Shown: positions 8,933 through 16,331, numbered from the stretch's first letter. The stretch is 64,000 bases of DNA from Acetobacterium paludosum (GCF_008086595.1 NZ_RXYA01000001.1:124001-188000); one strand, 5' to 3'. Made by a program: numbers and translations. Notes: a model not told the origin generated them from the sequence alone.

Positions 8933-8961
8933 GTCACCTTCAATAGAGGGTGACTTTTTTT
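8933..8961 (+). terminator. Intrinsic terminator of the first corrinoid operon
   Basis: Short stem GTCACC (8933-8938) with GGTGAC (8949-8954), followed by an unbroken run of seven T residues. It lies 70 bp after cbiT, ahead of the promoter for the FmdE-family gene. Confidence 0.8.
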
Positions 8962-8995
8962 GTTTATACCAAGTAGAGCTGAAATCAGTTGCTTA

Positions 8996-9023
8996 TTGAC
9001 ATGAAAAAAATTTATGGTATTCT
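8996..9023 (+). promoter_or_regulatory. Sigma-A-type promoter for the FmdE-family gene
   Basis: TTGACA at 8996-9001 and TATTCT at 9018-9023 with a 16-bp spacer. The leader of about 140 bp downstream is very AT-rich and includes a tandem 10-bp repeat GTTTTATTAT at about 9040-9060. The rest of the 8863-9166 gap shows no further gene. Confidence 0.65.
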
Positions 9024-9166
9024 ATAACAGTATAATAACGTTTTATTATGTTTTATTATGTTACGTTCTATTAGATATACTTGATGTCGTTTATAAAGTT
9101 TTATTGATTTAGATTTATATTAATCAAACTTAATTAAAAAATCAATAATATAGAGGAGATGCAATT

Positions 9167-9715
9167 ATGATTAGCAGTTTAGAAGAGGATCTAAAAAAGG
9201 CTCAAAAATTCCATGGCCATTTATGCAGTGGTATCATTTTAGGGGTGCGAATAGCTAGAGCAGGTCTGAATTATCTGGGAATTGAAGATCCTTCAAAAAA
9301 CAAGGATTTTATTGTATATGTGGAAATCGATCGTTGTCTGACTGATGCAGTTCAATCGGTAACGGGCTGTTCACTTGGAAAAAGAAGGTTGAAATGGATA
9401 GATTATGGCAAAATGGGGGCCTGTTTTATTGATATGAATACCCAAAAGGGGATAAGAATTGTTGTGAATGCCAAGAAGAATCCTTCTCCTGATCAGGATG
9501 CCCTTTCGTTCTGGGGACAGTTTACGGACGAACAATTATTTAAATTTGAGTTAGTCGCTGTCAACATAAAAAAGGAGGATTTGCCCGGAAAGCCTACGAA
9601 TAGTGCAATGTGTGAAATTTGTCATGAAAAAGTTATGGATGGCAGGGTCATTATCAAAGATGGAAAGGTATTATGTGAAGCTTGTGCCAATGGCGCATAC
9701 TATACGGCGATTTAA
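9167..9715 (+). CDS. FmdE-family protein with C-terminal zinc ribbon
   Basis: 182 residues. The N-terminal half matches the FmdE domain (first described in formylmethanofuran dehydrogenase subunit E): 'KFHGHLCSGIILGVRIA' near residues 15-30 and 'IDRCLTDAVQSVTGCSLGKR'. The C-terminus has a four-cysteine zinc ribbon, 'CEICHEKVMDG' and 'VLCEACANG'. The family binds metal and is often found beside metal or metal-chelate ABC transporters and molybdoenzyme genes; its biochemical role is not settled. Good ribosome binding site (AGAGGAGAT). Here it is the only apparently intact gene in a decayed cassette, so it may be a survivor rather than a functional partner of the corrinoid genes. Confidence 0.8.
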   Translation: MISSLEEDLKKAQKFHGHLCSGIILGVRIARAGLNYLGIEDPSKNKDFIVYVEIDRCLTDAVQSVTGCSLGKRRLKWIDYGKMGACFIDMNTQKGIRIVVNAKKNPSPDQDALSFWGQFTDEQLFKFELVAVNIKKEDLPGKPTNSAMCEICHEKVMDGRVIIKDGKVLCEACANGAYYTAI

Positions 9716-9732
9716 GGAAAGAGGAAAAAGAA

Positions 9733-10071
9733 ATGTGGCAGATATACGATGATCTTATTAACGCAATTCCTGAGGATTTAACCGTGCTTGAGTGTATGCT
9801 GGGAGTCTCCTGGACGCTGGTACGATCGGAACAGGGTCTCGGTGTTGCCAAGACCATTAAAGGGGGGAAGAAAGGGGCGGAACTAGGAAATGTTGCCGGA
9901 ATGAAGCTTAAGGATCTTGCCCAGTATGCAAAATCCTGGAATATGCTTGAGGCTTCAATGGGCCAGGCAGCTGTCAACTCGGCATTCAATACGCCCTCGC
10001 AGGTTTTGTGGTCACTGACCAGCAACTTGTTTGGAAAGCGGCTCAGAAAGGAAAAAAATGAATATATTTAA
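9733..10071 (+). pseudogene. Truncated DUF4213 (DUF364-associated) protein
   Basis: 112 residues from ATG 9733, 17 bp after the FmdE-family gene. The sequence 'WQIYDDLINAIPEDLTVLE' through 'SMGQAAVNSAFNTPSQV' matches the N-terminal DUF4213 domain of putative heavy-metal-chelate proteins. In the usual protein of about 250 residues this is followed by a Rossmann-like DUF364 domain. Here the sequence leaves the family after 'NTPSQV' and ends in an unrelated basic tail 'LFGKRLRKEKNEYI'. I read it as a 3' truncation by deletion; a stand-alone DUF4213 protein is the less likely alternative. Confidence 0.65.
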
Positions 10072-10188
10072 ATGTGGAGGAAGAATGGTGTGTATTCATC
10101 AATAAAGGGGAGTATTGGTTGGTTTGGCCTAGTCATTCCTTATCTAGCCAGAAGATTTGTAGGCAGTAATTACAATTATCCGAGGTAG
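10072..10188 (+). pseudogene. Remnant of a FecCD-type ABC permease
   Basis: A 38-codon frame whose middle reads 'KGSIGWFGLVIPYLARRFVG'. This is the conserved coupling region of FecCD/BtuC permeases; compare 'TGIIGFVGLVVPHIVRMVTG' in the intact btuC of this window. Nothing else of the roughly 330-residue permease is present. The frame ends with TAG inside the second copy of the 27-bp repeat. It is best read as a fragment left by deletion of a metal-chelate transporter operon to which the FmdE and DUF4213 genes belonged. Confidence 0.7.
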
Positions 10189-10211
10189 TAAATAATTTGC
10201 AGGAATCTTAT
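10185..10211 (+). repeat. 27-bp direct repeat, copy 2
   Basis: Identical to 8862-8888. Its last base is the first T of the consensus -35 box TTGACA of the riboswitch promoter, so the second copy abuts the promoter directly. Confidence 0.85.
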
Positions 10212-10239
10212 TGACAGCCAGCAGTCATTAGTATATAAT
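10211..10239 (+). promoter_or_regulatory. Consensus sigma-A promoter of the orphan cobalamin riboswitch
   Basis: TTGACA at 10211-10216 and TATAAT at 10234-10239 with a 17-bp spacer, a perfect match to the vegetative consensus. Confidence 0.9.
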
Positions 10240-10249
10240 AACCACAATT

Positions 10250-10415
10250 AAATAGTGAACTTGTCCTATATTCAAGGGAAAAAGGTGTAAATCCTTTGCT
10301 GTAATCGCAGCTGTAATGCATGATGACCGTCTCATAACCACTGTTAAGAAATTAGCGGGAAGGGAGATGGAAAATTGATTGTTGAGCCAGAAGACCTGTT
10401 TGTAGTGATTTCTTA
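10250..10415 (+). promoter_or_regulatory. Cobalamin riboswitch (no adjacent gene)
   Basis: Shows the conserved blocks of the B12 element in order: AAGGGAAAAAGGTGTAAATC (from 10274), the B12-box-like GCAGCTGTAATG (10307-10318), ACCACTG (about 10337-10343), GCGGGAAGGGAGATGG (about 10355-10370) and GAGCCAGAAGACCTG (10384-10398). It is followed by an intrinsic terminator at 10480-10508. No coding sequence lies between that terminator and 10856, which is unusual for this class. Confidence 0.88.
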
Positions 10416-10479
10416 TTAAAACCTCCGATTTAGAGGACTATGAGAGCATTATATTTAAGTTTTAAGTATGATTCTTTTA

Positions 10480-10508
10480 TCCTTCTCCTTTGGAGAAGGA
10501 TTTTTTTT
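10480..10508 (+). terminator. Intrinsic terminator of the cobalamin riboswitch
   Basis: Perfect 9-bp stem TCCTTCTCC (10480-10488) with GGAGAAGGA (10492-10500), a 3-base loop and a run of eight T residues. Probably the expression platform or fixed end of the riboswitch transcript. Confidence 0.92.
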
Positions 10509-10594
10509 AATTGTTTTTCTCCTAGGCAATAGAAAATAATAGAATCTCTTCGAATAAAAGGACATCTCCAAGTCAGTATTTAATTTCCTTCCTT

Positions 10595-10626
10595 TTCGGG
10601 GATGGTGTGTGACATCCCCGAATTTT
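10595..10626 (+). terminator. Second hairpin after the riboswitch
   Basis: Perfect 10-bp stem TTCGGGGATG (10595-10604) with CATCCCCGAA (10613-10622), 8-base loop, followed by TTTTAATT. Terminator-like, without a gene upstream other than the riboswitch. Confidence 0.6.
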
Positions 10627-10673
10627 AATTGCTTTCATTAATTTATATTTTTGATAGATGTTTTTATTCCTTC

Positions 10674-10703
10674 GCTCAAATTTTTCTGGCCAAAAATTTG
10701 AGC
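10674..10703. repeat. 12-bp inverted repeat
   Basis: GCTCAAATTTTT (10674-10685) with AAAAATTTGAGC (10692-10703) around the 6-base loop CTGGCC. It directly abuts the next hairpin. Function unknown. Confidence 0.6.
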
Positions 10704-10750
10704 AGCATTAAAAAAAGCGTATCCAAACAGGATAGGCTTTTTTTAATGCT
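10704..10750. terminator. Long bidirectional terminator-like hairpin
   Basis: AGCATTAAAAAAAGC (10704-10718) pairs perfectly with GCTTTTTTTAATGCT (10736-10750). After one mismatch, an inner TATCC/GGATA stem continues. A-run and T-run arms make it terminator-like on both strands. It separates the riboswitch region from the promoter of the next gene. Confidence 0.65.
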
Positions 10751-10784
10751 GACAATTTATTGTACGCGAGATTAAAAAAAGAAT

Positions 10785-10836
10785 TTGTAGAAAGCTTTCT
10801 AAATGTTATACTTTTATAAAAGTATAACATTTAGAA
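10785..10836 (+). promoter_or_regulatory. Promoter with a 40-bp perfect palindrome over the -10 box
   Basis: TTGTAG (10785-10790) and TATACT (10807-10812) are 16 bp apart. A perfect 40-bp palindrome spans 10797-10836, each arm being TTCTAAATGTTATACTTTTA or its complement, and it covers the -10 box. This is a strong candidate operator for a dimeric repressor. The start codon of the amidotransferase gene is 20 bp downstream. Confidence 0.6.
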
Positions 10837-10855
10837 GTAGATTGGGGATGTAAGG

Positions 10856-11569
10856 ATGAGAATTCATTATTTGCAGCATGTACCCTTTGAAAATCCCGGC
10901 AGGATTTTGGAATGGGCAGAAAAAAATAAAGGCATAGTAACCGCTACCCACTTGTATAACGACGAGAAACTGCCCGATGTTTCTGAATTTGACTGGCTGG
11001 TCGTAATGGGCGGCCCGATGAATATTTATGAAGATCAAAAATACCCCTGGCTGGCCAGAGAAAAGCACTTGATAAAAGAAGCCATAGCGATGGAAAAGGT
11101 GGTGATCGGCTTGTGCCTGGGCAGTCAACTGATTGCCGATGTTATTGGCGGAAAGGTCGTTAAAAACAAAGCGAAAGAAATTGGCTGGTTTCCCATTGCT
11201 TTTACGGCGGAAGCCCGAAAATCCCCTTTGTTTTCATTTTTCCCGGACCATCCGGTGGTATTCCATTGGCATGGCGATACCTTTGCCGATTTGCCGCAAG
11301 AGGCAGTTATTATTGCAGAAAGCAAGGCCTGTCAGAATCAGGGCTTCGTTTATAAAATGCGAGTCTTCGGTTTTCAGTTCCATTTAGAAAATACATCGCT
11401 TATTATTGAAGCGCTTATTGAAAATTGCGGAGATGAAATGACCAAGGGCAGCTATGTCCAGTTACCGGAAGAAGTTCGATCGCAGGAAAAATATATGCTG
11501 CAGGATAATCAATGGATGGATCAATTTCTTGATCAGGTCAAAAGACAGGTTGAGGAAGGCAGCATCTAA
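10856..11569 (+). CDS. Class I glutamine amidotransferase family protein
   Basis: 237 residues, a stand-alone GATase-1 domain resembling GMP-synthase amidotransferase-like proteins. The catalytic triad is visible: nucleophile Cys87 in 'GLCLGSQLIA', and His176 and Glu178 in 'FQFHLE'. An early 'WLVVMGGPMNIYE' strand-loop forms the oxyanion side. Such proteins hydrolyse gamma-glutamyl amide bonds or transfer ammonia, but the acceptor is unknown here. It has its own promoter with a palindromic operator and is followed after 100 bp by a BceRS-type two-component system, so it could be the first gene of that transcript. No corrinoid role is evident. Confidence 0.8.
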   Translation: MRIHYLQHVPFENPGRILEWAEKNKGIVTATHLYNDEKLPDVSEFDWLVVMGGPMNIYEDQKYPWLAREKHLIKEAIAMEKVVIGLCLGSQLIADVIGGKVVKNKAKEIGWFPIAFTAEARKSPLFSFFPDHPVVFHWHGDTFADLPQEAVIIAESKACQNQGFVYKMRVFGFQFHLENTSLIIEALIENCGDEMTKGSYVQLPEEVRSQEKYMLQDNQWMDQFLDQVKRQVEEGSI

Positions 11570-11669
11570 CTGTTTGTATTTTGTCTAGTTTCGGGATAAT
11601 AAGCGATGATTTAAATAAATTTCAATGACAGATAAAGAAAACCAGAATATGAAAAGTTGGGGTGCAACC

Positions 11670-12344
11670 GTGTATAAAATTCTAATCGTCGAAGACGACG
11701 CTATTATTGCCAATTCTATTAAAAAATGCCTGGAAAACTGGGGCTACGACGTGGAGCTGATTGAAGATTTCAATGGAATCATCGATCAGTTTGTCCGATT
11801 TTCACCGCAGCTTGTTCTGATGGATATCGCTCTGCCGCTATTTAACGGCTATCATTGGTGCACTGAAATAAGAAAGCTGTCCAAAGTGCCGATCATCTTT
11901 ATTTCATCGAACAGTGATAATATGAATATCGTCATGGCCATGAATATGGGCGGAGATGACTTTATCGCCAAGCCTTTTGATTTGAATGTCTTGGTGGCCA
12001 AGGTTCAGGCTATTCTGCGGCGAGCCTATTCGTTTCAGGGCGAGGCCGATTTATTGGAGTACCGGGGAGCCATTTTAAATCTTTCGGATGCCAGCCTGAT
12101 ATTTCAGGAACAAAAGGTGGAGCTGACAAAGAATGATTTCCGGATCCTGAAGATTCTGATGGAAAACAAAGGAAAAGTGGTTTCCCGGGATCAGATGATG
12201 ACCCGCTTATGGGATGACAACTGCTTTGTGGATGATAATACGTTAACCGTGAACATTGCCCGGCTAAGAAAAAAGCTGGATGAGGCGGGGCTGACTGAAT
12301 TTATCACAACGAAAAAGGGCAGCGGTTATCTGGTGGAGGATTGA
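11670..12344 (+). CDS. bceR: BceR-type response regulator (OmpR family)
   Basis: Residues 1-115 are a receiver domain with the acidic pair Glu8-Asp9-Asp10, the phospho-acceptor Asp52 in 'LVLMDIALP' and the conserved Lys in 'IAKPFD'. The C-terminus is a winged-helix DNA-binding domain ('KNDFRILKILMENKGKVVSR', 'TVNIARLRKKL'). GTG 11670 is chosen because it starts at the first strand of the receiver fold and has GGGGTG upstream; an ATG at 11625 would add a non-homologous 15-residue tail. It lies one base from the sensor kinase gene. It likely activates bceAB through the box at 13365-13378. Confidence 0.88.
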   Translation: MYKILIVEDDAIIANSIKKCLENWGYDVELIEDFNGIIDQFVRFSPQLVLMDIALPLFNGYHWCTEIRKLSKVPIIFISSNSDNMNIVMAMNMGGDDFIAKPFDLNVLVAKVQAILRRAYSFQGEADLLEYRGAILNLSDASLIFQEQKVELTKNDFRILKILMENKGKVVSRDQMMTRLWDDNCFVDDNTLTVNIARLRKKLDEAGLTEFITTKKGSGYLVED

Positions 12345-12345
12345 G

Positions 12346-13362
12346 ATGGAAGATTCATTGGGATCAGTTATTGTTTCTTATTTAAAAGCACGGATTAGGG
12401 TGATTTTAGCTTTTGTGCTGTTTATCTTTATTTTTGCAATTGTCTATTTTTTATACCAGATTAACCTGGAACCGCTTGTTTACAGCATTCAATTGATAGG
12501 AGCGCTGGCTTTTGTTCTGGGGGTGTGGGATTTTAGCAGTTATTATAAAAAACTGCATCGCATGATAGAATTCAGAAAAGCCATTTTAGTGGAAATGAAG
12601 CCATTGCCCAAACCTAAAGACGAAATTGAAGAAGAATATCAAAAAGCTATCAGGGTCCTGGTGGACAGCCGCTTTGAGCTGATCGTTCAGGCTAAAAACA
12701 ACCAGAAAGAACTGAATGACTATTATACTTTGTGGGCCCATCAAATCAAGACACCAATCTCAGCAATGGATTTGCTATTGCAGACCCAGGCGGAAAAAGC
12801 CAGTCCCCCGGCTGAACTGCGACAGGAATTGTTTAAAATCAAGGAATATGTCGAAATGGTTCTTCAGTATCTGAGACTGGAAAGCATGTCATCGGATCTG
12901 ATTTTAAAGGAATATGATTTGCTTGCCCTGATTCAGGGAAGTGTCAAAAAATACAGTATTATTTTTATCAATAAGCGGATATCTCTGGAATTGGAAGAAA
13001 TGGATTGTACGGTGCTTACCGATAAAAAGTGGTTGACGCTGGTTCTTGAACAGATCATCTCCAATGCCTTGAAATATACACCCAGGGGGAAAATATCGAT
13101 TTACATGAATAAAAATAAAGAAAAAACGCTGGTAATCGAGGACACCGGGGTGGGCATTCATCCTGAAGATATCAATCGGATTTTTGATCGTGGCTTCACG
13201 GGGTACAATGGACGAATGGATCAGAAATCGACGGGAATTGGCCTGTATCTCACCAAATCGGTTTTGGATAAGTTGGCACATGGGATCTCAGTGGAATCCC
13301 AATTGGGAGTTGGAACAAAAATAGAAATCGATTTATCCAGAAAAAATATCGAATTATTTTAA
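12346..13362 (+). CDS. bceS: BceS-type intramembrane-sensing histidine kinase
   Basis: 338 residues. Two transmembrane helices near residues 15-35 and 43-63 are joined by only a few residues, so there is no extracellular sensor domain. This is typical of BceS-like kinases, which sense through their ABC transporter. The phospho-acceptor histidine is in 'LWAHQIKTPISAMDLLL'. The ATPase domain has 'EQIISNALKYTP' (N box), 'IEDTGVGIHPEDI' (G1) and 'STGIGLYLTKSV' (G2). It is coupled to the response regulator and followed by the transporter genes. Confidence 0.9.
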   Translation: MEDSLGSVIVSYLKARIRVILAFVLFIFIFAIVYFLYQINLEPLVYSIQLIGALAFVLGVWDFSSYYKKLHRMIEFRKAILVEMKPLPKPKDEIEEEYQKAIRVLVDSRFELIVQAKNNQKELNDYYTLWAHQIKTPISAMDLLLQTQAEKASPPAELRQELFKIKEYVEMVLQYLRLESMSSDLILKEYDLLALIQGSVKKYSIIFINKRISLELEEMDCTVLTDKKWLTLVLEQIISNALKYTPRGKISIYMNKNKEKTLVIEDTGVGIHPEDINRIFDRGFTGYNGRMDQKSTGIGLYLTKSVLDKLAHGISVESQLGVGTKIEIDLSRKNIELF

Positions 13363-13364
13363 GC

Positions 13365-13378
13365 TTACAAAACTGTAA
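13365..13378 (+). promoter_or_regulatory. BceR-type operator
   Basis: TTACAAAACTGTAA fits the known BceR/PsdR box TNACA-N4-TGTAA exactly. A second half-site AATGTAAG lies at 13392-13399. A TATACT -10 candidate is at 13432-13437. This is the expected place for activation of bceAB by the adjacent regulator. Confidence 0.75.
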
Positions 13379-13387
13379 GGTTAAAAC

Positions 13388-13429
13388 GGGAAATGTAAGC
13401 CAGAATTATGGTGGGGCATTTCCCTTTTT
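13388..13429 (+). terminator. Hairpin between the kinase and transporter genes
   Basis: GGGAAATG (13388-13395) pairs with CATTTCCC (13417-13424) and is followed by TTTTT. It probably separates the bceRS transcript from the inducible bceAB promoter. Confidence 0.6.
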
Positions 13430-13465
13430 ATTATACTGAGTATAGTAAAAAGAAGGAGGCCAACA

Positions 13466-14233
13466 ATGAGTCTTTTAGAAGTAAAAAGTTTGCAAAAAAT
13501 TTATACCACCCGTTTTGGTGGAAATCAGGTTCAGGCTTTGAGTAATGTCAGCTTTTCGGTGGAAAATGGCGAATATCTGGCGATTATGGGAGAATCGGGT
13601 TCGGGGAAAACAACCCTTTTGAATATTTTGGCGTCTCTCGACAAGCCCACCGGGGGTGAAGTCTTTCTCGATGGAAATAATATCGTAAAAATCAAGGACA
13701 GTGAAATCTCAGCTTTTCGTCGGGATAATCTGGGTTTTGTTTTTCAGGATTTTAATCTGCTGGATACTTTTTCAATTCAGGATAATATATTTCTGCCCCT
13801 GGTCCTATCCCAAAAGCCCTATGAGGAAATGAATAAACGACTCAAACCGCTTTCAAAAAAACTGGGGATTGACGAAATCCTTCCCAAATACCCTTATGAG
13901 ATTTCCGGCGGTCAAAAACAACGCACAGCGGTGGCAAGGGCTCTGATAACCAACCCAAAGCTGATCCTGGCAGATGAACCCACCGGTGCACTGGATTCAA
14001 AGGCGGCAATGAATCTCTTGAAGATTTTTTCGGAAATCAATGAGGCCGGCCAGACGATTTTAATGGTAACCCACAGTATTGCCGCGGCAAGTCATGCTAA
14101 ACGGGTGCTTTTTATTAAAGACGGAGAAATCTACAACCAGATTTATCGGGGCTCCATGAATAATGATGAAATGTATCAAAAGATCTCCATGACCCTCACG
14201 GTATTGGCAACAGGGGGTGTGAAGGGTGAATAA
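13466..14233 (+). CDS. bceA: BceA-type ABC transporter ATP-binding protein
   Basis: 255 residues of the MacB/LolD-like class. Walker A 'GESGSGKTTLLN' (about 36-47), Q-loop 'FVFQDFNLLD', signature 'EISGGQKQRTAVARAL', Walker B 'LILADEPTGALD' and the H-loop 'MVTHS' are all present. Strong ribosome binding site GAAGGAGGCC. It overlaps the permease gene by 8 bases. With BceB it would protect lipid II-cycle targets from bacitracin-like peptides and drive signalling to BceS; substrate is inferred from the family. Confidence 0.92.
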   Translation: MSLLEVKSLQKIYTTRFGGNQVQALSNVSFSVENGEYLAIMGESGSGKTTLLNILASLDKPTGGEVFLDGNNIVKIKDSEISAFRRDNLGFVFQDFNLLDTFSIQDNIFLPLVLSQKPYEEMNKRLKPLSKKLGIDEILPKYPYEISGGQKQRTAVARALITNPKLILADEPTGALDSKAAMNLLKIFSEINEAGQTILMVTHSIAAASHAKRVLFIKDGEIYNQIYRGSMNNDEMYQKISMTLTVLATGGVKGE

Positions 14234-16211
14234 AATATTTTACCCCAAATTGGCCCTTACCAATCTGAAAAAAAATGCGGATACCTATGTACCCTATATT
14301 CTAACCTGTATCGGTTCGATTATCGCTTTTTATACCATGATTTCCTTTTATGGAAACAAAGGGCTGGATGAGATGCCGGGTTCGATTAATCTAAAGACAA
14401 TCCTATTTTTGGGAACCATTGTGATTGGTATCTTTTCAACAATTTTTCTATTTTATACCAACAGTTTTTTAATTAAGCGGCGTAAAAAAGAACTGGGGCT
14501 GTACAGTATACTGGGTATGGAAAAGAAACATATCGCCCGGGTTTTGTTTTATGAAACGGTTGTGGTGACGATAGTCAGCCTTACGCTGGGATTATTGGGG
14601 GGAATTTTAATTGGAAAGCTATTGTATTTGCTGCTGTTGAAATTGCTTCATTTTACAACGCCCATTCAATTTTATATTGATGGACGGGGACTGCTTATTA
14701 CGGCTGGAATTTTTCTGGTTATCTTTTTTCTGACCCTATTAACTAATTTTATTCAGGTTAAAATGGCCAATCCCATTAATCTTCTGAAAGGAGGAGAACA
14801 AGGGGAAAAAGAACCGAAATCCTCATGGATTGTGACGCTTTTCGGGATCATCTCGCTGGGCATTGGTTATGGAATCGCCTTGACGGTAAAATCACCCGTT
14901 GAAGCTATTTTATTGTTCTTTGTGGCCGTGATTTTTGTAATCATCGGAACCTATGCACTTTTTACGTCTGGCAGCATTGCCCTGCTAAAAGTTCTAAAAA
15001 AGAATAAGAACTTCTATTATCAGTCCCGTAATTTTATTTCCGTTTCCGGGATGATTTACCGGATGAAGCAAAACGCGGTGGGCTTGGCCAATATCTGTAT
15101 CTTGTCCACCATGGTGTTGGTGACAATTTCCACCACGGTATCTCTGTATATTGGTCAGGAAAGCATGATGCGGGATATGTATCATTTTGATATGATTGTT
15201 GTTGGTGAAAATACCGGAAATGATGAAGCTTTGGTAGCTGAGTCGATCCAGAAAACAGCGGAGCAGAGGGGTGTCAATCCGACTGACCAGATCAATCTTC
15301 GACTTGGAAATTTGACCGCTTTTTTAGAGGGCGATCATTTTATGCCTGATCTTGTCGCTAAAGAAGACAAGGACAACAATTATTACACCACAAAAACCGA
15401 TGTATGGTTGATTCCGTTAGAGGACTATAATAAAATGAGTGACACGTCCACGGATTTAAATGAAAATGAAGTGATGATCTTTTCGGTAGGCGATAATTAC
15501 AATCAGAAAACCATGACTTTTGGAGACCGTAGTTTTTCGGTAAAAGAGAATCTCCAGACATTTCCACTGAATAATAAGAAAGCAGAACTGGTTGGAAAAA
15601 CCTGTTATATTATTGTAAAAGACGAAGGGGTTATCGCGGATATTCAAAATAATCTGTATCCTGATAATAATAGTAAGTCCTTATTATTTGGAAAATTCTT
15701 TAATCTGGAAGGGAATGATGAAGCGAAACTCGCTTTTTCGGAAAATGTTTTTCAACAAGTTGAAGGAATTAACCCGGATATCGATAAGGCAAGTTACTAT
15801 GTCTCGCTAACGGAATGGTACTCCATTTTTGGGGGCTTCTTATTCCTCGGTGTTTTTCTGGGAACATTGTTTATGATGGCCACGGTACTGATTATTTATT
15901 TCAAACAGATTTCCGAAGGCTATGAGGATCGGGATCGCTTTGAAATCATGCAGAAGGTGGGAATGGATAAAGCCGAGGTTAAAAAAACGATTGGAAAGCA
16001 GATTCTGATGGTGTTTTTCCTGCCCCTGGCGGGAGCAACCATTCATGTCGCCTTTGCCTTCCGGGTGATGGCAAAAATGCTGGCAGCCTTCAGGCTCACC
16101 GATACCGGACTGATTTTAATTTGCACGATTGTTGTGACATTAATCTACGCGTTAATCTATGCTCTGGTATATTGGTGGACCGCAAAAGCCTATTATAAGC
16201 TGGTGAAGTAG
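14226..16211 (+). CDS. bceB: BceB-type ABC transporter permease
   Basis: 661 residues, the usual length for BceB-type permeases. About ten hydrophobic segments occur, with a large extracytoplasmic region of roughly 200 residues (about 315-525) between the seventh and eighth, the hallmark of the family and the site of peptide recognition. FtsX-like segments include 'FLFYTNSFLIKRRKKELGLY' near residue 90 and 'LGVFLGTLFMMATVLIIYF' near 545. It completes the BceRS-AB module. A strong hairpin follows at 16332-16362. Confidence 0.92.
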   Translation: MNKIFYPKLALTNLKKNADTYVPYILTCIGSIIAFYTMISFYGNKGLDEMPGSINLKTILFLGTIVIGIFSTIFLFYTNSFLIKRRKKELGLYSILGMEKKHIARVLFYETVVVTIVSLTLGLLGGILIGKLLYLLLLKLLHFTTPIQFYIDGRGLLITAGIFLVIFFLTLLTNFIQVKMANPINLLKGGEQGEKEPKSSWIVTLFGIISLGIGYGIALTVKSPVEAILLFFVAVIFVIIGTYALFTSGSIALLKVLKKNKNFYYQSRNFISVSGMIYRMKQNAVGLANICILSTMVLVTISTTVSLYIGQESMMRDMYHFDMIVVGENTGNDEALVAESIQKTAEQRGVNPTDQINLRLGNLTAFLEGDHFMPDLVAKEDKDNNYYTTKTDVWLIPLEDYNKMSDTSTDLNENEVMIFSVGDNYNQKTMTFGDRSFSVKENLQTFPLNNKKAELVGKTCYIIVKDEGVIADIQNNLYPDNNSKSLLFGKFFNLEGNDEAKLAFSENVFQQVEGINPDIDKASYYVSLTEWYSIFGGFLFLGVFLGTLFMMATVLIIYFKQISEGYEDRDRFEIMQKVGMDKAEVKKTIGKQILMVFFLPLAGATIHVAFAFRVMAKMLAAFRLTDTGLILICTIVVTLIYALIYALVYWWTAKAYYKLVK

Positions 16212-16331
16212 AAGATTGAATCATTAGAATGAATAAAAATACAGTGCCGAGGGTAGCTTGAATTTTACCGAAAAAGATTTAAGACGAGAAATGTACTTTA
16301 TATGGTATTATTATTTCCGAAATAATTTATC

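Noticed and set aside
10814-11128. 104-codon minus-strand frame
   Set aside because: Antisense to the amidotransferase gene with its catalytic motifs; no support for translation.
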